Shown: one piece after another, positions 47,345 to 58,429 of the stretch
How the letters are laid out: every line of letters starts with the position of its first letter
Numbering within the stretch: the first letter of the stretch is position 1
DNA from: Fremontodendron californicum
Taxonomy: Eukaryota; Streptophyta; Magnoliopsida; Malvales; Malvaceae
Direction of reading: 5' to 3'
Length of the DNA: 64,000 nt
Assembly (NCBI GenBank): GCA_030761205.1
Contig: JAULJL010000028.1
Coordinates: forward strand, 15,365,001 to 15,429,000
Notes under the pieces: model-generated
What the model was told of the DNA's origin: nothing
Database searches by the model: none
Seen by the model: the letters and a program-made list of their open reading frames with translations, nothing else
Made by a program: the position numbers and the translations under genes

Positions 47345-47850
47345 CTTTCCCGTCCAAAGCCCTCCTATTCTGAGGATGGAAAGCCAATTATTTCACCGAA
47401 AATTCTTCAAATTTCAACCAAAATTCACTTCAAATCAGCTTTGAGAGCAATAAAATTCAACGAAACTCTTTCCAAAAACTAAACTCCAAGCAGCTCCAAC
47501 GCTGAAAAAGAACGATACTTTCTCCGAAAATTCTTCGAATCCCAAGCAAAAATTGAATCAAATAAGCTCGCCAAAAAGTTAAAATTTGAGAACCGAATTC
47601 GTTCGGTTAAGGACAAAATTCTGATTCAAAATTTCGAATTCTGCTTGAAATTTGAGCAAAGATTGGGACTTCAAGGAATTAAGGAGAGATTTGGAGATGC
47701 AAATTAGGGATAAAACTAGGGTTTAGAGAGTGAAATTTTGTGTGTGAAGATATTTGGTTTGGATTGCGAGAGAGTGCGTGTGTTTGAGAGAGGAGAGAGA
47801 AAGAACGCGGACTTGAAATCTGTTTTTATGTCGCTTTTTTTTCAGTTAAT
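47345..47850 (-). promoter_or_regulatory. EML: EML 5' UTR exon and proximal promoter region
   Basis: On the minus strand a good donor, GGGAAAG|GTGAGC, lies at 47345/47344. It pairs with the acceptor TTTTGCAG at 46398, giving a 947-bp intron in the 5' leader. The upstream part is rich in CT (TTTCTCTCTCCTCTCTC near 47790-47805, a plant Y-patch-like feature). It contains AAACCCTAG near 47725, a telo-box-like element common in promoters of housekeeping plant genes. The start site is estimated near 47800-47850. No TATA box is obvious. Confidence 0.6.
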
Positions 47851-48189
47851 AATTCAGTTTGAGTTCCGCTCTCTACGCCCATAATGAATGTCGTTTTGTT
47901 TAATAACGATTTTTTTTTTTCTGTTCATTGTACTAATAGTAATACGCTGCATTGCACTATAGGCTCATGACGTCTTGGCCTATTGTTGTGGACTTCTTCG
48001 ATCAAAGGTTCCAGGGAATCCCTGCACTATCAGGAAAAAAACAATTTAATCTTCACTCGAAATATGAGTAATTTAATTTTTATATTTTTTAATTTTAAAT
48101 AAAAGAGTATAATTTAATAGGGTTAATATTTGATTTTTTTATCAGTATATAGTTAAAAAAAAATTATTTATCAAAATACCATTGTTTTC

Positions 48190-48445
48190 AGATTAATTCT
48201 CGAAATCCGTTTGTTTTAAAATTAGTTGAAAAATCGCCATCCCCATGGCGATTTTTCAACGTAAAATTTTTAAAAAACACTAAGGGAAATCGTCATAGGG
48301 GGTGACGATTTTCCTTGGTGTATTTTAAAAAAAATTCAAAATACATCAAGAGAAATCGCCACCTCCCATGGCAATTTCCATGGTGTATTTTGAAATTTTT
48401 TTCAATTTCACCAAGAGAAATCGTCGTGGGGGTGTCGATTTTCTT
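48190..48445. repeat. series of ATCGCC hairpins at the presumed Mutator-like element end
   Basis: Four consecutive imperfect hairpins about 60 bp apart. The first has perfect 16-bp arms (gttgaaaaatcgccat / atggcgatttttcaac, 48225-48260) and a 4-base loop. The others have aaatcgtca..tgacgattt, gaaatcgcca..tggcaatttc and aaatcgtcg..gtcgatttt. They probably form the subterminal region of the element that encodes the transposase at 50297. Confidence 0.65.
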
Positions 48446-49250
48446 TGGTGGTATATTTTTTTAAAAAAAGTTTTACTTAAATTAAAAAAGAAAAAATTGC
48501 AAATTTGTTTTTAAAATTTTTATCTTAATTTTAAAAATTATAAATAAAATAAAAAAATTATCTTGGTTTATTTTTTTATTTTTTTAAATATATATTAAAA
48601 CTTTTTTATTTTATAAAAAATAAAATCTAATTTATTATTAAAATTTTATAAAAAATAAAATTTTATTTCTTATTAAAATTTAAAAAATAAAATTATATTT
48701 ATTATTAAATTTTTATATAAAAAATTTTATTTCTTATTTAAATTTTATATAAATAAAAATTTTGATTTCTTATTTAAATTTTATATGTGATATCTGTAAC
48801 AAACATGTATAAAAAAAAATTATCTTCATTTGTTTTTATTTTTTTAAAATAAATATACTAAAATTTTATAATTTATTTAATTTTTTAATTTTATAAAAAA
48901 TGTAATTTAATTTTTTATTTTGAAAAAATAAAATAAAATAAAATTTATTATTTTAATTTTATAAAAAGTAAAATTTTATTTCTTATTAAAATTAAAAATA
49001 TATATATTTCTTATTTAAATTTTATATAAAATACAATTTTATTTTAAAAAATGTATTTCTTATTTAAATTTTATATAAATTAAAATTTGATTTCTTATTT
49101 AAATTTTATATAAATTAAAATTTAATTTGTTAATTAAATTTTATATAAAAATTAAATTAATTTTTTATTTGAATTTTATATAAAATTAAATTAATTTCTT
49201 ATTTGAATTTTATATAAAATTAAATTTTTAGTATTATTTTAATTTTATGT
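48446..49250. repeat. very AT-rich degenerate repeat
   Basis: Irregular repeats of 'tttcttatttaaattttatataaaattaaa' type; no coding content. It separates the hairpins from the 97-bp array. Confidence 0.6.
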
Positions 49251-49252
49251 TG

Positions 49253-49980
49253 TAGAAAATATTAGAATTGGATTCCTTCTGCAATATATGGGACTAATGA
49301 TTTAGGGTTAGGGTTTCAGCTATTTTTCAGTGAATCAAATTCTGCAGAAAATATTGGAATTGGATTCCTTATGTAATGGATGGGAGTATTGACTAGATTT
49401 AGGGTTAGGGTTTCAGCTATTTTTCAGTCAATAAAATGCTACAGAAAATATTGGAATTGGGTTCCTTCTGCAATGGATGGGACTAATGATTTAGGGTTAG
49501 GGATAGGTTTCAGCTATTTTCCAGTCAATCAAATGCTGCAGAAAATATTAGAACTGGATTCCTTCTGCAATGGATGAGACTAATGATTTAGGGTTAGGAA
49601 TAGGTTTCAGCTATTTTCCAGTCAATCAAATGCTGCAGAAAAAATTAGAATTGGATTCCTTCTGCAATGGATGAGACTAATGATTTAGGGTTAGGGATAG
49701 GTTTCAGCTATTTTCCAGTCAATCAAATGCTGCAGAAAATATTGGAATTGGATTCCTTCTGCAATGGATGGGACTAATGATTTAAGGTAAGGGATAGGTT
49801 TCAGCTATTTTCCAGTCAATCAAATGCTGCAGAAAATATTGGAATTGGATTCCTTCTGCAATGGATGGGACTAATGATTTAGGGTAAGGGATAGGTTTCA
49901 GCTATTTTTCAATCAATTAAATGCTGCAGAAAATATAGGAATTAGATTCCTTCTGCAATGGATGGAACTATTGGACTGTC
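49253..49980 (+). repeat. 97-bp tandem array with telomere-like boxes
   Basis: About 7.5 units. The word gctgcagaaaatatt recurs at 49535, 49632, 49729, 49826 and 49923 (exact 97-bp spacing), with more diverged units before and a remnant near 50050. Most units contain atttagggttaggg, which resembles the plant telomere repeat TTTAGGG. The array lies about 300 bp upstream of the transposase start. Confidence 0.92.
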
Positions 49981-50296
49981 CGGTACAAAGGATGGGATTT
50001 ATCATCAGTTTTTGCATTGAATGAGTTATCATTTTTCAGTCAATTAACCCTAGCCAGAAAATGGGAATCAGATTCCATCCTGTACAAAGGATGGGATTTG
50101 TCATCTGGTACAACATAATGAACCATTATAAATTCATAATACTAATGAAGGTTTACAATACCCCCTATAGCAGTTTTTCAATCAGATTTTTCTGAGTGCT
50201 AGTACCTCCTCATTCTCATGCTTCTATATTTCTTCTTTCTTTTGCCGAGTGATAATACCTTCATTCTCATCCTTCTTAGTTTCATTACTACACAAC

Positions 50297-53010
50297 ATGA
50301 GCAATAGAGTGGTCGCATTGGTCTATTATAATGGCCAAATTCATAATATTGACGAAGGTGCTACCTTTGATTGTGAACGTCCTAAATATTTTCGTGTTGA
50401 TGAAGACGTCACATTAGAGGAACTGAAGCTGCAAATTCATACAAAAATTAAAGCTGGAAATAGAAAAAGAGTTTCAGAGATTAAGTATAGGCATCATCTT
50501 TCTATTGGTGAAGGATGTGTCTGATATAGAACATTTCCACTTGAAGATGATGATGATGTCAGATGCATGTTTTATGCTCATGAGACATTTGCAAATGTTG
50601 GTGTACTTGAGTTATATGTTGACATAGAGGATGTTCACGATGATTGTGGGCCTTCAAATGTTCGCACTACAGAAAACGTTCCCACAGAAGATGATGATTC
50701 TGGGTCATTCTATGTTTACACTACATACGACATTCTCACAGAATAAGTCATTCCGCTATCTCAAGCTACAACTTTTCATAATTCATTAGTCTCACAAACA
50801 ATTCCTGCTACCCTCAAAGATGAGCCAGCTGATGTTGATCCTGTTCTGCCACGTGGAGTCCATGGTGAATATGTTGGTGACTTTAGTGAGCAAGAAGAGG
50901 ATGCTGAATTCGCAAGTGATGACAACAGTGATTCTGACCCAGAAGTCGTCCTTGCTGAGATCAACACTCATGGAGATCTTCCCCCATATGAGACTGCATC
51001 CCATATGCATACCCTGGATCTGGAGGCAATGCAAGTGCCATAATTTCCTGAGTATGCTCATACATTAGCTACGCCTCTGACATTTGATCCATCTACAGTT
51101 GATCTATGCGTTGGGTTACAATTTCTAACGAAAGAGGCTGTGCCTTTAGCTATTAAGCACTATAACATTAAAAGTTCTGTAGATTACAGAGTAATTGAAT
51201 CTGAGCGGACCAAATTTATGCCAAATGTCTAATGTATGGGAAAGGGTGCAATTGGAGAATAAGGGCAACTTTTATGAAGAAGAAACAGGCATGGGAGATT
51301 AGAAAATATGAAGGGCCTCATACTTGCACATCGGGGAGGATTTCACAAGATCATTGCAAGTTAGATTCTAACATGATCTGTTCATGCATTATGTCATTGG
51401 TCCAAGCAAATCAGGAGATCTCCGTTTCAGTTTTGATCGTTGAGATGCGAATCCGGTATAGATACATCACCTCCTATAAGAAAGCGTGGAAAGCAAAGCA
51501 AAAGGCAATTGTTCAAGTTTTTGGCGATTGGGATAGATTGTACAATGAGCTACCTAAATGGTTAGGTGCAATGCAACATTTTGTGCCTGGTATAATTGTG
51601 GAATTGCAAACGATACCTGCATATCACGATGATCGACTGGTCCAGGGTAAGAGAATATTCCATCGACTATTTTGGATATTTAAGTCGTGCATTGAAGGGT
51701 ATCCGTATTGTAAACCTATTGTGCAAATAGACGGTACTTTCTTACATGGAAAATACAAAGGAACATTATTGTTAGCTATTGCACAAGATGGCAACCGAAA
51801 CATACTGCCAATTGCCTTTGCCATTGTGGAGGGTGAGACAACAGAGGCTTGGTCATTCTTTCTCACTAATTTGCGTAGACATGTGACAAAACAGCCTGGC
51901 ATATGTTTGATATCTGATCGACATGAAGCCATCAAAGTTGCGATTAGACGCGATGGTAGTGGATGGAATCCTCCACATGCATATTCAGTGTACTGCATTC
52001 GACACATTGTAGCTAACTTTATGAAGAAGTTTAACAATAAGGAATTGCGTCGACACATTGTTAACATGGGTATGGAATCGAATCATACTTATCTTATCTC
52101 TTATATTTCCTTTAGTATATAAAATAATACTGAAATTCACAAGTCTTTTGTTTTTAATTTTATTAGGATACGAGTTGAGGCGACCGAATTTTTATTTCAT
52201 GTATGAGAATCTTCGTGGAGAAAATGCAAAAGCGACTAATTGGCTTGATAGGATCCCCAAGGAGAAGTGGGCCCAATCATATGATCAAGGAAGACGTTAT
52301 GGCCATATGACAACCAACCTAACTGAATCTATCAATTCGGTGTTAATGGAACATGTCATCTTCCCATTACTGCTTTAGTGCAATCAACATATTATAGGTT
52401 GGCTGCACTTTTTGTTAAGATGGGGAACAAGAAAATTGCAATGATGGAGGGAGGACACACATACTGTGAAACAGTCACACAGATTATGCAAGAAAATCGT
52501 AGGAAAGATAACTCCCACTTTGTTCCTAATTTTACGCGAGCAAATCAATCTTTTCTGATTGAAGAGTTAGTTGATCCACAAGAGGGTGTTTCTGCAATGA
52601 AGTGCAAAGTTAAGCTTAGTGACATGTGGTGTGACTGTGGGAAGTTCCAAGCACAAAGGTTCCCTTGTTCACATGTAGTTGCTGCTTGTGCACATGTCCA
52701 TGTAGATTGCATGCAATATGTGAACAATGTCTATAGACTGGAAACTATATTGAATGTTAATAGACATGAGTTTGAAGCAGTTGGAAATAAAGGTTATTGG
52801 CCTCAATATGATGGTCCAGAAGTGTGTCCCAAACAAGAAATGCGGAGAAATCCATATGGTCGGCCAAAATCAAGTCGTATTAGTAATGAAATGGACCTCA
52901 GGGAGAAAGGCCAACCAAAACTTTGTAGATTATGCAGAATTGAAGGTCATAACCGTCGAAAATGTTCGCATCAATCTGGCACATCGGGGAAGAGTTCGTA
53001 TCAACAATAA
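50297..53010 (+). pseudogene. Mutator-like (MuDR-type) transposase
   Basis: From the start at 50297 (MSNRVVALVYYNGQI), the N-terminal MuDR/PB1-like domain is followed by an acidic linker and a GCM/WRKY-type zinc finger (CMGKGCNWRIRA, about 51235). The MULE transposase core has QIDGTFLHGKYKG, SDRHEAI and NLTESINSVL (acidic catalytic residues). Then come a SWIM zinc finger (CDCGKFQAQRFPCSH, about 52633-52677) and a CCHC knuckle (CRLCRIEGHNRRKC). An intron 52070-52166 splits MG|Y in phase. Defects: stops at 50522, about 50744, 51041 and 51230, and a one-base frameshift near 52345. It is not functional here. Confidence 0.9.
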
Positions 53011-53351
53011 AGAAATTACATGTTTTCATAACCTGTAATATTTACATATTTTGCCATTAAGGAAAAATGTTATGCAAGTTTTTTTCTACTTATCATGTAA
53101 TTTGGATTATTATTTTATATAAAATTAAGAAATTTTATAAAAATATATTGAATAATATATTTTAGTACATTTTTATCAATTAAATAACAACATTAACATT
53201 TTAGTTAGATATGCTGAATAAAAAAATTAAAAATAACAATTAATTTCCCAACAAATTTAAAATAAATAACATGAAATGCAAAACATATAAATTTATATAT
53301 TACAAATTTAAAATACATTATTCTCGTTATATTGATAAAAGTACATTTATT
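53011..53351. other. spacer between convergent element genes
   Basis: AT-rich, no coding frame. It lies between the 3' ends of the transposase (plus) and the plant-mobile-domain gene (minus), and probably holds both polyadenylation regions. Confidence 0.6.
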
Positions 53352-53785
53352 CTAATTATTGCGTGGTGTAGAGCAACAGTGTCGAGCTCTCCTAATACGT
53401 GGTGGTTGGACCCGTCGTTCAACCTTGTCAGTGGCATGTATTCGCGGTCGATCACGACCTCCTGCTATAACCGCCTCTGGTTCCGGTTGTATGTCATCCG
53501 TCATTTCTTCTGTATCAAAAATTTGAAACCCACTGTTAGAGGAGCCAACACCTAGTTCACCCATAAAGGGAACCTGACTACTAGATGGACCCAAAAATGA
53601 TGTACCATCAAATGCTGACGCAGGGGTTCCAAACTGATACATTGATGTTAGATATGCTGAACTTGGACTTAGGATGGGAAGATGGTCATCTAACCTCGTC
53701 ATTGGCGGTGATGGTCGGTAACACTTATCAACGTCATATCCGAGGTGACTGACGGAATAACGATGACTGGATGGTACTCTATGAT
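53352..53785 (-). pseudogene. plant-mobile-domain (PMD)-like gene, 3' part
   Basis: Minus-strand frame ending RRARHCCSTPRNN at 53352. Removing the retrotransposon and one copy of ATGAT joins it in frame to the 5' part at 63451 (ERDH followed by RVPSSHRYS). This part is a Pro/Ser-rich C-terminal tail without a recognised domain. The gene converges on the transposase, as the second gene of MuDR does. Confidence 0.7.
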
Positions 53786-55295
53786 TGATAACTCGTATAA
53801 TTATATAGTTCTTAGTTATGTTTTATTATTGTTTTGTGTCAAATACGAGTTATTATTGCTTAGTCTAATTGTGTTTATGATATTTTATATTTTTATGTAA
53901 TTTGGTGTTTTTCACGAGTTTCTTTGAGTGATTTCAGATTACTAGGTTAAATCAACAATTAAGGGCAAATCCAGTTCAGTTCCAGTTCCAACACCTTTTG
54001 CCATATCAGCTATATCTGGAGTTTCACTGAAGCATTAAGGCTGAAATTTTTACAGTGCATAGTTAAGAGGCATATCTATCTTTTTCATGTTTTACACTTC
54101 TTGAAACGGAGTCGTTTTCCCTAGCGAAATCGACCATCAAGTTGGCTGATGTGCAATGACGTCTGTGCTGACCTGTTTTGGTATTTTGACCATATCTTTC
54201 GATCCACTTGAGCAAATGCTCTGATTCCAACGGCTATGGATCCGTAACTGATAGGGGTATATTTTTCTAGAAGACCATTTGATCAGATCGAGCCTCCAAC
54301 ATTGACAAATCGACCATCAAGCTGGCTGATCAGAATTGTCATACAATATGACGAAAATTGTTAGAAAAATGCACCCACCTATTATACCTACCTTTGAAAT
54401 TTATAAAGCTTGTCTCTTGTCATTTAGCTCTCCAAAATGTGTATAAATAGAGGGCCTTGGATGATTGTAAGAGTATCATTATAGATTGGTAGGATATTAG
54501 CCATTGTAATAAAATTCTCTAAGTTTTCTTCTTCTTTCCTTTCTCTAGTTTTCTTTTTCTTTATTTACTTATGTTTCTTACATTTCTTTTCATTTTATTC
54601 ATATCTAGTATGTGTTGCTAATCATATTGTTGAGGTGATGAGGTGAAGCTTTTGGTAAATGCTAAGGTTAGTCTATAAAACATGAGCTAAAATGAATCAT
54701 CATTTATAAACACTAGTATAGATAATATTTTCTTTTGGTTTAAAATCATACTTGCAAAGTAGGGATCTTGATTCATTATTGACAATGAAAATGGCACAGT
54801 AAATGCTTGGTTTCATAACCTTGATTTTTTGTAGACATATACCTTGGCATAAGGAATGCTTGGACTCTTTTTGTGAGTTTTGAGGACACCAAATGAACAT
54901 AATATCATATGCTATGGACGTTGGACAATTTGGACTGAATTACTAAACCTTCCGATTGGAATCTCCCTTATGTGTGAATTTCAATTGTGTAATAAAACAA
55001 GATTAATCTTAGCATAACACCAAGAGTGGATTCTCTAACCTCAACATCTTTTCTTATTGTTTTTATATCTTGTTTAATTTCTTTTATTTTATTTTGTTTA
55101 TTTTGTTCTCTAATATCTTGTTTATCTTGTTTTGTTGTTGATTCCCTAATATCTTGTTTACTTTATTTTTCTTATATATTTATAAACTTATACTTACTAA
55201 TTCGCTTCCCTGTGGTTCGACCTCGGACACCCGAGAATTTATTACTTGAACATAACCTGCACTTGGGTTTACAACTCTTAATTGAGTCTCCATCA
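53786..55295 (+). repeat. 5' LTR of the cargo-bearing element
   Basis: 1510 bp. It contains a TATA box TATAAATAG (54442-54450) and, about 60 bp further, AATAAA (54508-54513). Transcription is therefore expected to start near 54475. Confidence 0.92.
54442..54450 (+). promoter_or_regulatory. LTR TATA box
   Basis: TATAAATAG in the 5' LTR. An identical copy is at 62597-62605 in the 3' LTR. It would drive the genomic RNA and any spliced cargo mRNA. Confidence 0.65.
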
Positions 55296-55301
55296 AGTTT
55301 T

Positions 55302-55320
55302 TGGCGCCGTTGCCGGGGAA
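55302..55320 (+). other. primer binding site (tRNA-Asp type)
   Basis: TGGCGCCGTTGCCGGGGAA begins six bases after the LTR end. This is the tRNA-Asp-complementary type described for Athila elements. Confidence 0.85.
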
Positions 55321-55352
55321 GCAATACTAAGTATATAAGTTTATAAGTATAT

Positions 55353-55500
55353 TTATTTTTATTGGCTGGTTATACCGCCTAATTTGTATATTAACTTTGT
55401 TTTATTTTTATTGGCTGGTTATACCGCCTAATTTGTATATTAACTTTGTTTTATTTTTATTGGCTGGTTATACCGCCTAATCTGTATATTAACTTTGTTT
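55353..55500 (+). repeat. three 49-bp tandem copies in the leader
   Basis: Nearly identical 49-bp units (ggctggttataccgcctaat at 55364, 55413 and 55462), between the primer binding site and gag. The near-identity suggests a recent expansion. Confidence 0.95.
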
Positions 55501-55594
55501 TATGCTTGTTTGGCGACGTGATTTTAGATCTCGTCGTTTAGTTAGATTTTATTGTGAAACTTTTTCAGGTAATCTTTCTAATACAACTCCTACC

Positions 55595-57076
55595 ATGGCT
55601 GACAATGAAAGTGTTCATGCTGAAGATGAGAACAGACAAGTACGCACCATGCGTGACTACTTGCAACCAACTCGAAGCTCATCACCCTCTTGTTTTATTT
55701 TTCCTCTCAATGCGAACAACTTTCGTTTTAAACCAGGTATGATAGCTTTGCTTCCAAATTTCCATGGGTTAGAATCGGAAAGTGCTTACTCGTTTCTAAA
55801 AGACTTCGAAGATGTATGTGTCACCTTTAATGACCAACAATGTACAAATGAAATTGTCAAGCTAAAATTATTTCCTTTTTCTTTAAAAGATAAAGCAAAA
55901 ATTTGGCTTCATAATTTAAAACCAAGGTCAATTGACACATGGCAAGAATTACAAACTGAGTTTCTAAAGAAATTTTTCCCAGCACATAAAACTACTGCTT
56001 TGAAAAGACAGATTCAAAATTTCAATCAAAATCAAAATGAAGCATTTTTTCAGTGCTGGGAGCGTTTTAAAGATTTGTTAAGTTCTTGTCCACATCATGG
56101 TTTTGAAAAATGGCGTCTTATTAGTTTCTTTTATGAAAGTTTAACTCCCGAAACTAAACAATTTGTTGAAACAATGTGTAACGGTGAGTTTCTAGAAAAA
56201 GAACCCGAAGAAGCCTTCGACTACCTAGACCATTTGGCAGATAACTCTCAAGCCTAGCACACAGATAATTCCTCTGAAAGTTCCAAAAGATCTAATCTTG
56301 TTTCTAACAGAGGTAAATATCATTTTAGTCAAGAAGATGAGATAAAAGCTAAAGTAGCTAATTTGGCTAGAAAGATTGAAGCCATGGAACTTAGAGAAGT
56401 AAAAGAAGTCAAAACGGTTAAAAATTAAGGAAGTTGTGGAATTTGTGAAATCATGGGACACCCCACTTCTGAATGTCCAAACATTCCCATTCTTAAAGAA
56501 GCGTTGCATGATCAAGTAAATTCCATAAACACATTTAAAAAGCCTTTTCCTTCTCTTTACTCTGAAACGTATAACCCTGAATGGAGAAATCATCCCAACT
56601 TCAGTTGGCGGAATAATAATCATGATCAGGTACCACAATCTCAAAAGTCGGGCAACACTTTTTCCTATCAACCTTCACGTGTACAAACCTTGGAAGAGAC
56701 ATTGCAAGCATTCATGCAAACACAAGCAAATGTGAATAACCAAACTTCACAGGACATCAATGAGATCAAAAACACCTTGTCCACATTGACAGCTTCATTA
56801 CGCACTCAAGAAAAAGGTAAGTTTCCTGCTCAACCTCAGCCTAACCCTTCTACTCAATGTCTTGTTTCTTGCTCCAATGAAACTCAACAGGAAAATGCCA
56901 GTTCTATCACAACTCTTCGAAGTGGAAAGGCAATTGACAAAAACATTCCATCAAAAGACCAAGATCCTCCTTCCCCTCCGAAAAGTAAAGGTAAGGATGA
57001 TGGTAAGTCTGAACTTCTTGAAAATTTGGACAAAGAAAAAGGTATGCATCCTGCTCCTTTTCCTCAAAGGTTGTAA
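55595..57076 (+). pseudogene. gag of the cargo-bearing element (two internal stops)
   Basis: The start is probably MADNESVHAEDEN at 55595. The retrotransposon gag domain includes FHGLESESAYSFLKDFEDV, FSLKDKAKIWLHNLKP and TEFLKKFFPAHKT. The CCHC zinc knuckle CGICEIMGHPTSEC begins near 56436, followed by an Athila-like NPEWRNHPNFSWRNN segment. One frame runs through all of it but is cut by TAG at 56255-56257 (likely Trp), TAA near 56426, and TAA at 57074, the last just before the protease ORF in the same frame. It cannot make full Gag without read-through. Confidence 0.85.
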
Positions 57077-57088
57077 ACAATAAAGAAT

Positions 57089-58240
57089 TTGAATCAAAAT
57101 GCAGAAATTTATGAACTTTTCAAACAAGTTAAGATTAACATTCCTTTATTGGATGCAATCAAACAAGTTCCATCTTATGCTAAATTTTTGAAGGACATGT
57201 GCACATTTAAAAGGAAACATAATGTACAAAAGAAAGCATTTCTGACGGAAAGTGTGAGCTCAATCATTCAGCACCTTACTCCACCAAAATTCAAAGATCT
57301 TGGATGTCCAACAATCTCATGCATCATTGGAAACACTAGAATAGAACGTGCATTGCTTGATCTTGGTGCTAGTGTTAATCTTTTGCCTTTTTCTGTTTAT
57401 CAACAGTTAGGTTTAGGTGAACTCAAGGAAACACCTGTTACACTTCAACTAGCTGATCGTTCTGGAAAAATTCCTCGAGGGATAGTTGAAGATGTTTTGG
57501 TTCAAATTGATAATTTTTACTTCCCTGTCAATTTTATTGTTTTGGACACACATCCTGTTTCAAATCCAAATGTTCAAATTCCTGTTATATTAGGCCGTCC
57601 ATTTCTTGCAACTTCTAATGCTCTGATAAATTGCAGGAATGGTATGTTGAACATTTCTTTTGGAAATATGACTTTAGAATTAAATGTGTTCAACACTTGC
57701 AAGCAACCTGGTGATGATTCAGAAGTACATGAAGTGGATTTCATTGAAGAACTTGTTCATGAACATCTCACCACTACCACATTCCATGATCCTTTAGAAG
57801 CTTATTTAATTGAATGTGAGTTTGATAATGCTTCAGAAATTTCACACACTGATTCTTTGTTAAATTCTTTTCAGGTTAAGCATTGTTGGAAACAAAAACT
57901 TGAGGAACTCAGAAAAGATGCATATGAGAATTCTAAAATTCATAAAGAAAGAACTAAAGCCTTTCATGACAAGTTAATTTCAAGAAAAACATTTGATATT
58001 GGCCAAAAAGTTCTACTTTATAATTCTAGACTTCACATATTTCCTGGTAAGTTGAGATCAAGATGGACTGGCCCATTTGTGGTTAAGCATGTGTATCATT
58101 ATGGAGCAGTTGACATTGAGAATCCTAAAAATGGTAACGTATTCAAGGTAAATGGACAAAGACTCAAACTCTTTTTGGAAAATAATGTTACTCAAGAAGA
58201 GGTTGTTTTTCTTTCTGATCCTTGTTTTGAAAATAACTAG
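57089..58240 (+). CDS. protease fused to integrase C-terminal domain (internal pol deletion)
   Basis: 383 aa, no stops. Residues ~75-205 form a retroviral-type aspartic protease (LLDLGASVNLLPFSVYQQL, VILGRPFLATSNALI). After an acidic linker, residues ~265-365 are the C-terminal part of a Ty3/gypsy integrase (AYENSKIHKERTKAFHDKLI, LRSRWTGPFVVKHVYHYGAV, FKVNGQRLKLF). Reverse transcriptase, RNase H, the HHCC finger and the DDE core are missing. The junction lies near 57880. The reading frame was kept across the deletion, so a stable fusion is possible, but it has no polymerase or integrase activity. Confidence 0.88.
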   Translation: MNQNAEIYELFKQVKINIPLLDAIKQVPSYAKFLKDMCTFKRKHNVQKKAFLTESVSSIIQHLTPPKFKDLGCPTISCIIGNTRIERALLDLGASVNLLPFSVYQQLGLGELKETPVTLQLADRSGKIPRGIVEDVLVQIDNFYFPVNFIVLDTHPVSNPNVQIPVILGRPFLATSNALINCRNGMLNISFGNMTLELNVFNTCKQPGDDSEVHEVDFIEELVHEHLTTTTFHDPLEAYLIECEFDNASEISHTDSLLNSFQVKHCWKQKLEELRKDAYENSKIHKERTKAFHDKLISRKTFDIGQKVLLYNSRLHIFPGKLRSRWTGPFVVKHVYHYGAVDIENPKNGNVFKVNGQRLKLFLENNVTQEEVVFLSDPCFENN

Positions 58241-58429
58241 ATGTAAATATAATTTTTACTAATCTTCAAAAAAAAAATACATTTTTTTAACCCCGGTTAA
58301 ATGGCGGATAACGGTACTCCGTGATTATTTAAGTCGGTTCCATCAGCTACCCACAAAACTGATATTGTATATAAATTTTTCTTTCAATTTTTCTTTCATT
58401 TTATTTATTTATTTATTTTTTTTTTTAGG
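58241..58429 (+). other. spacer with strong splice-acceptor-like end
   Basis: A pyrimidine-rich run (tttcattttatttatttatt followed by a T-tract) ends in TTTTAG at 58428, one base before the ATG of the next ORF. It looks like a 3' splice site for a subgenomic mRNA. This is inference only. Confidence 0.5.

Noticed and set aside
49253..49980. 97-bp array considered as a CRISPR-like or true interstitial telomere repeat
   Set aside because: There are no variable spacers and the unit is a continuous tandem. The telomere-like box is a short part of each unit, so it is not a telomere tract.
51624..52067. 147-codon minus-strand frame
   Set aside because: It is antisense to the Mutator-like transposase core.
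55026..55346. Leu/Ser-rich frame in the 5' LTR (same at 63181)
   Set aside because: It is repeated in both LTRs, lies across the LTR end and comes from tcttgttt-type low-complexity DNA, so it is not a gene.
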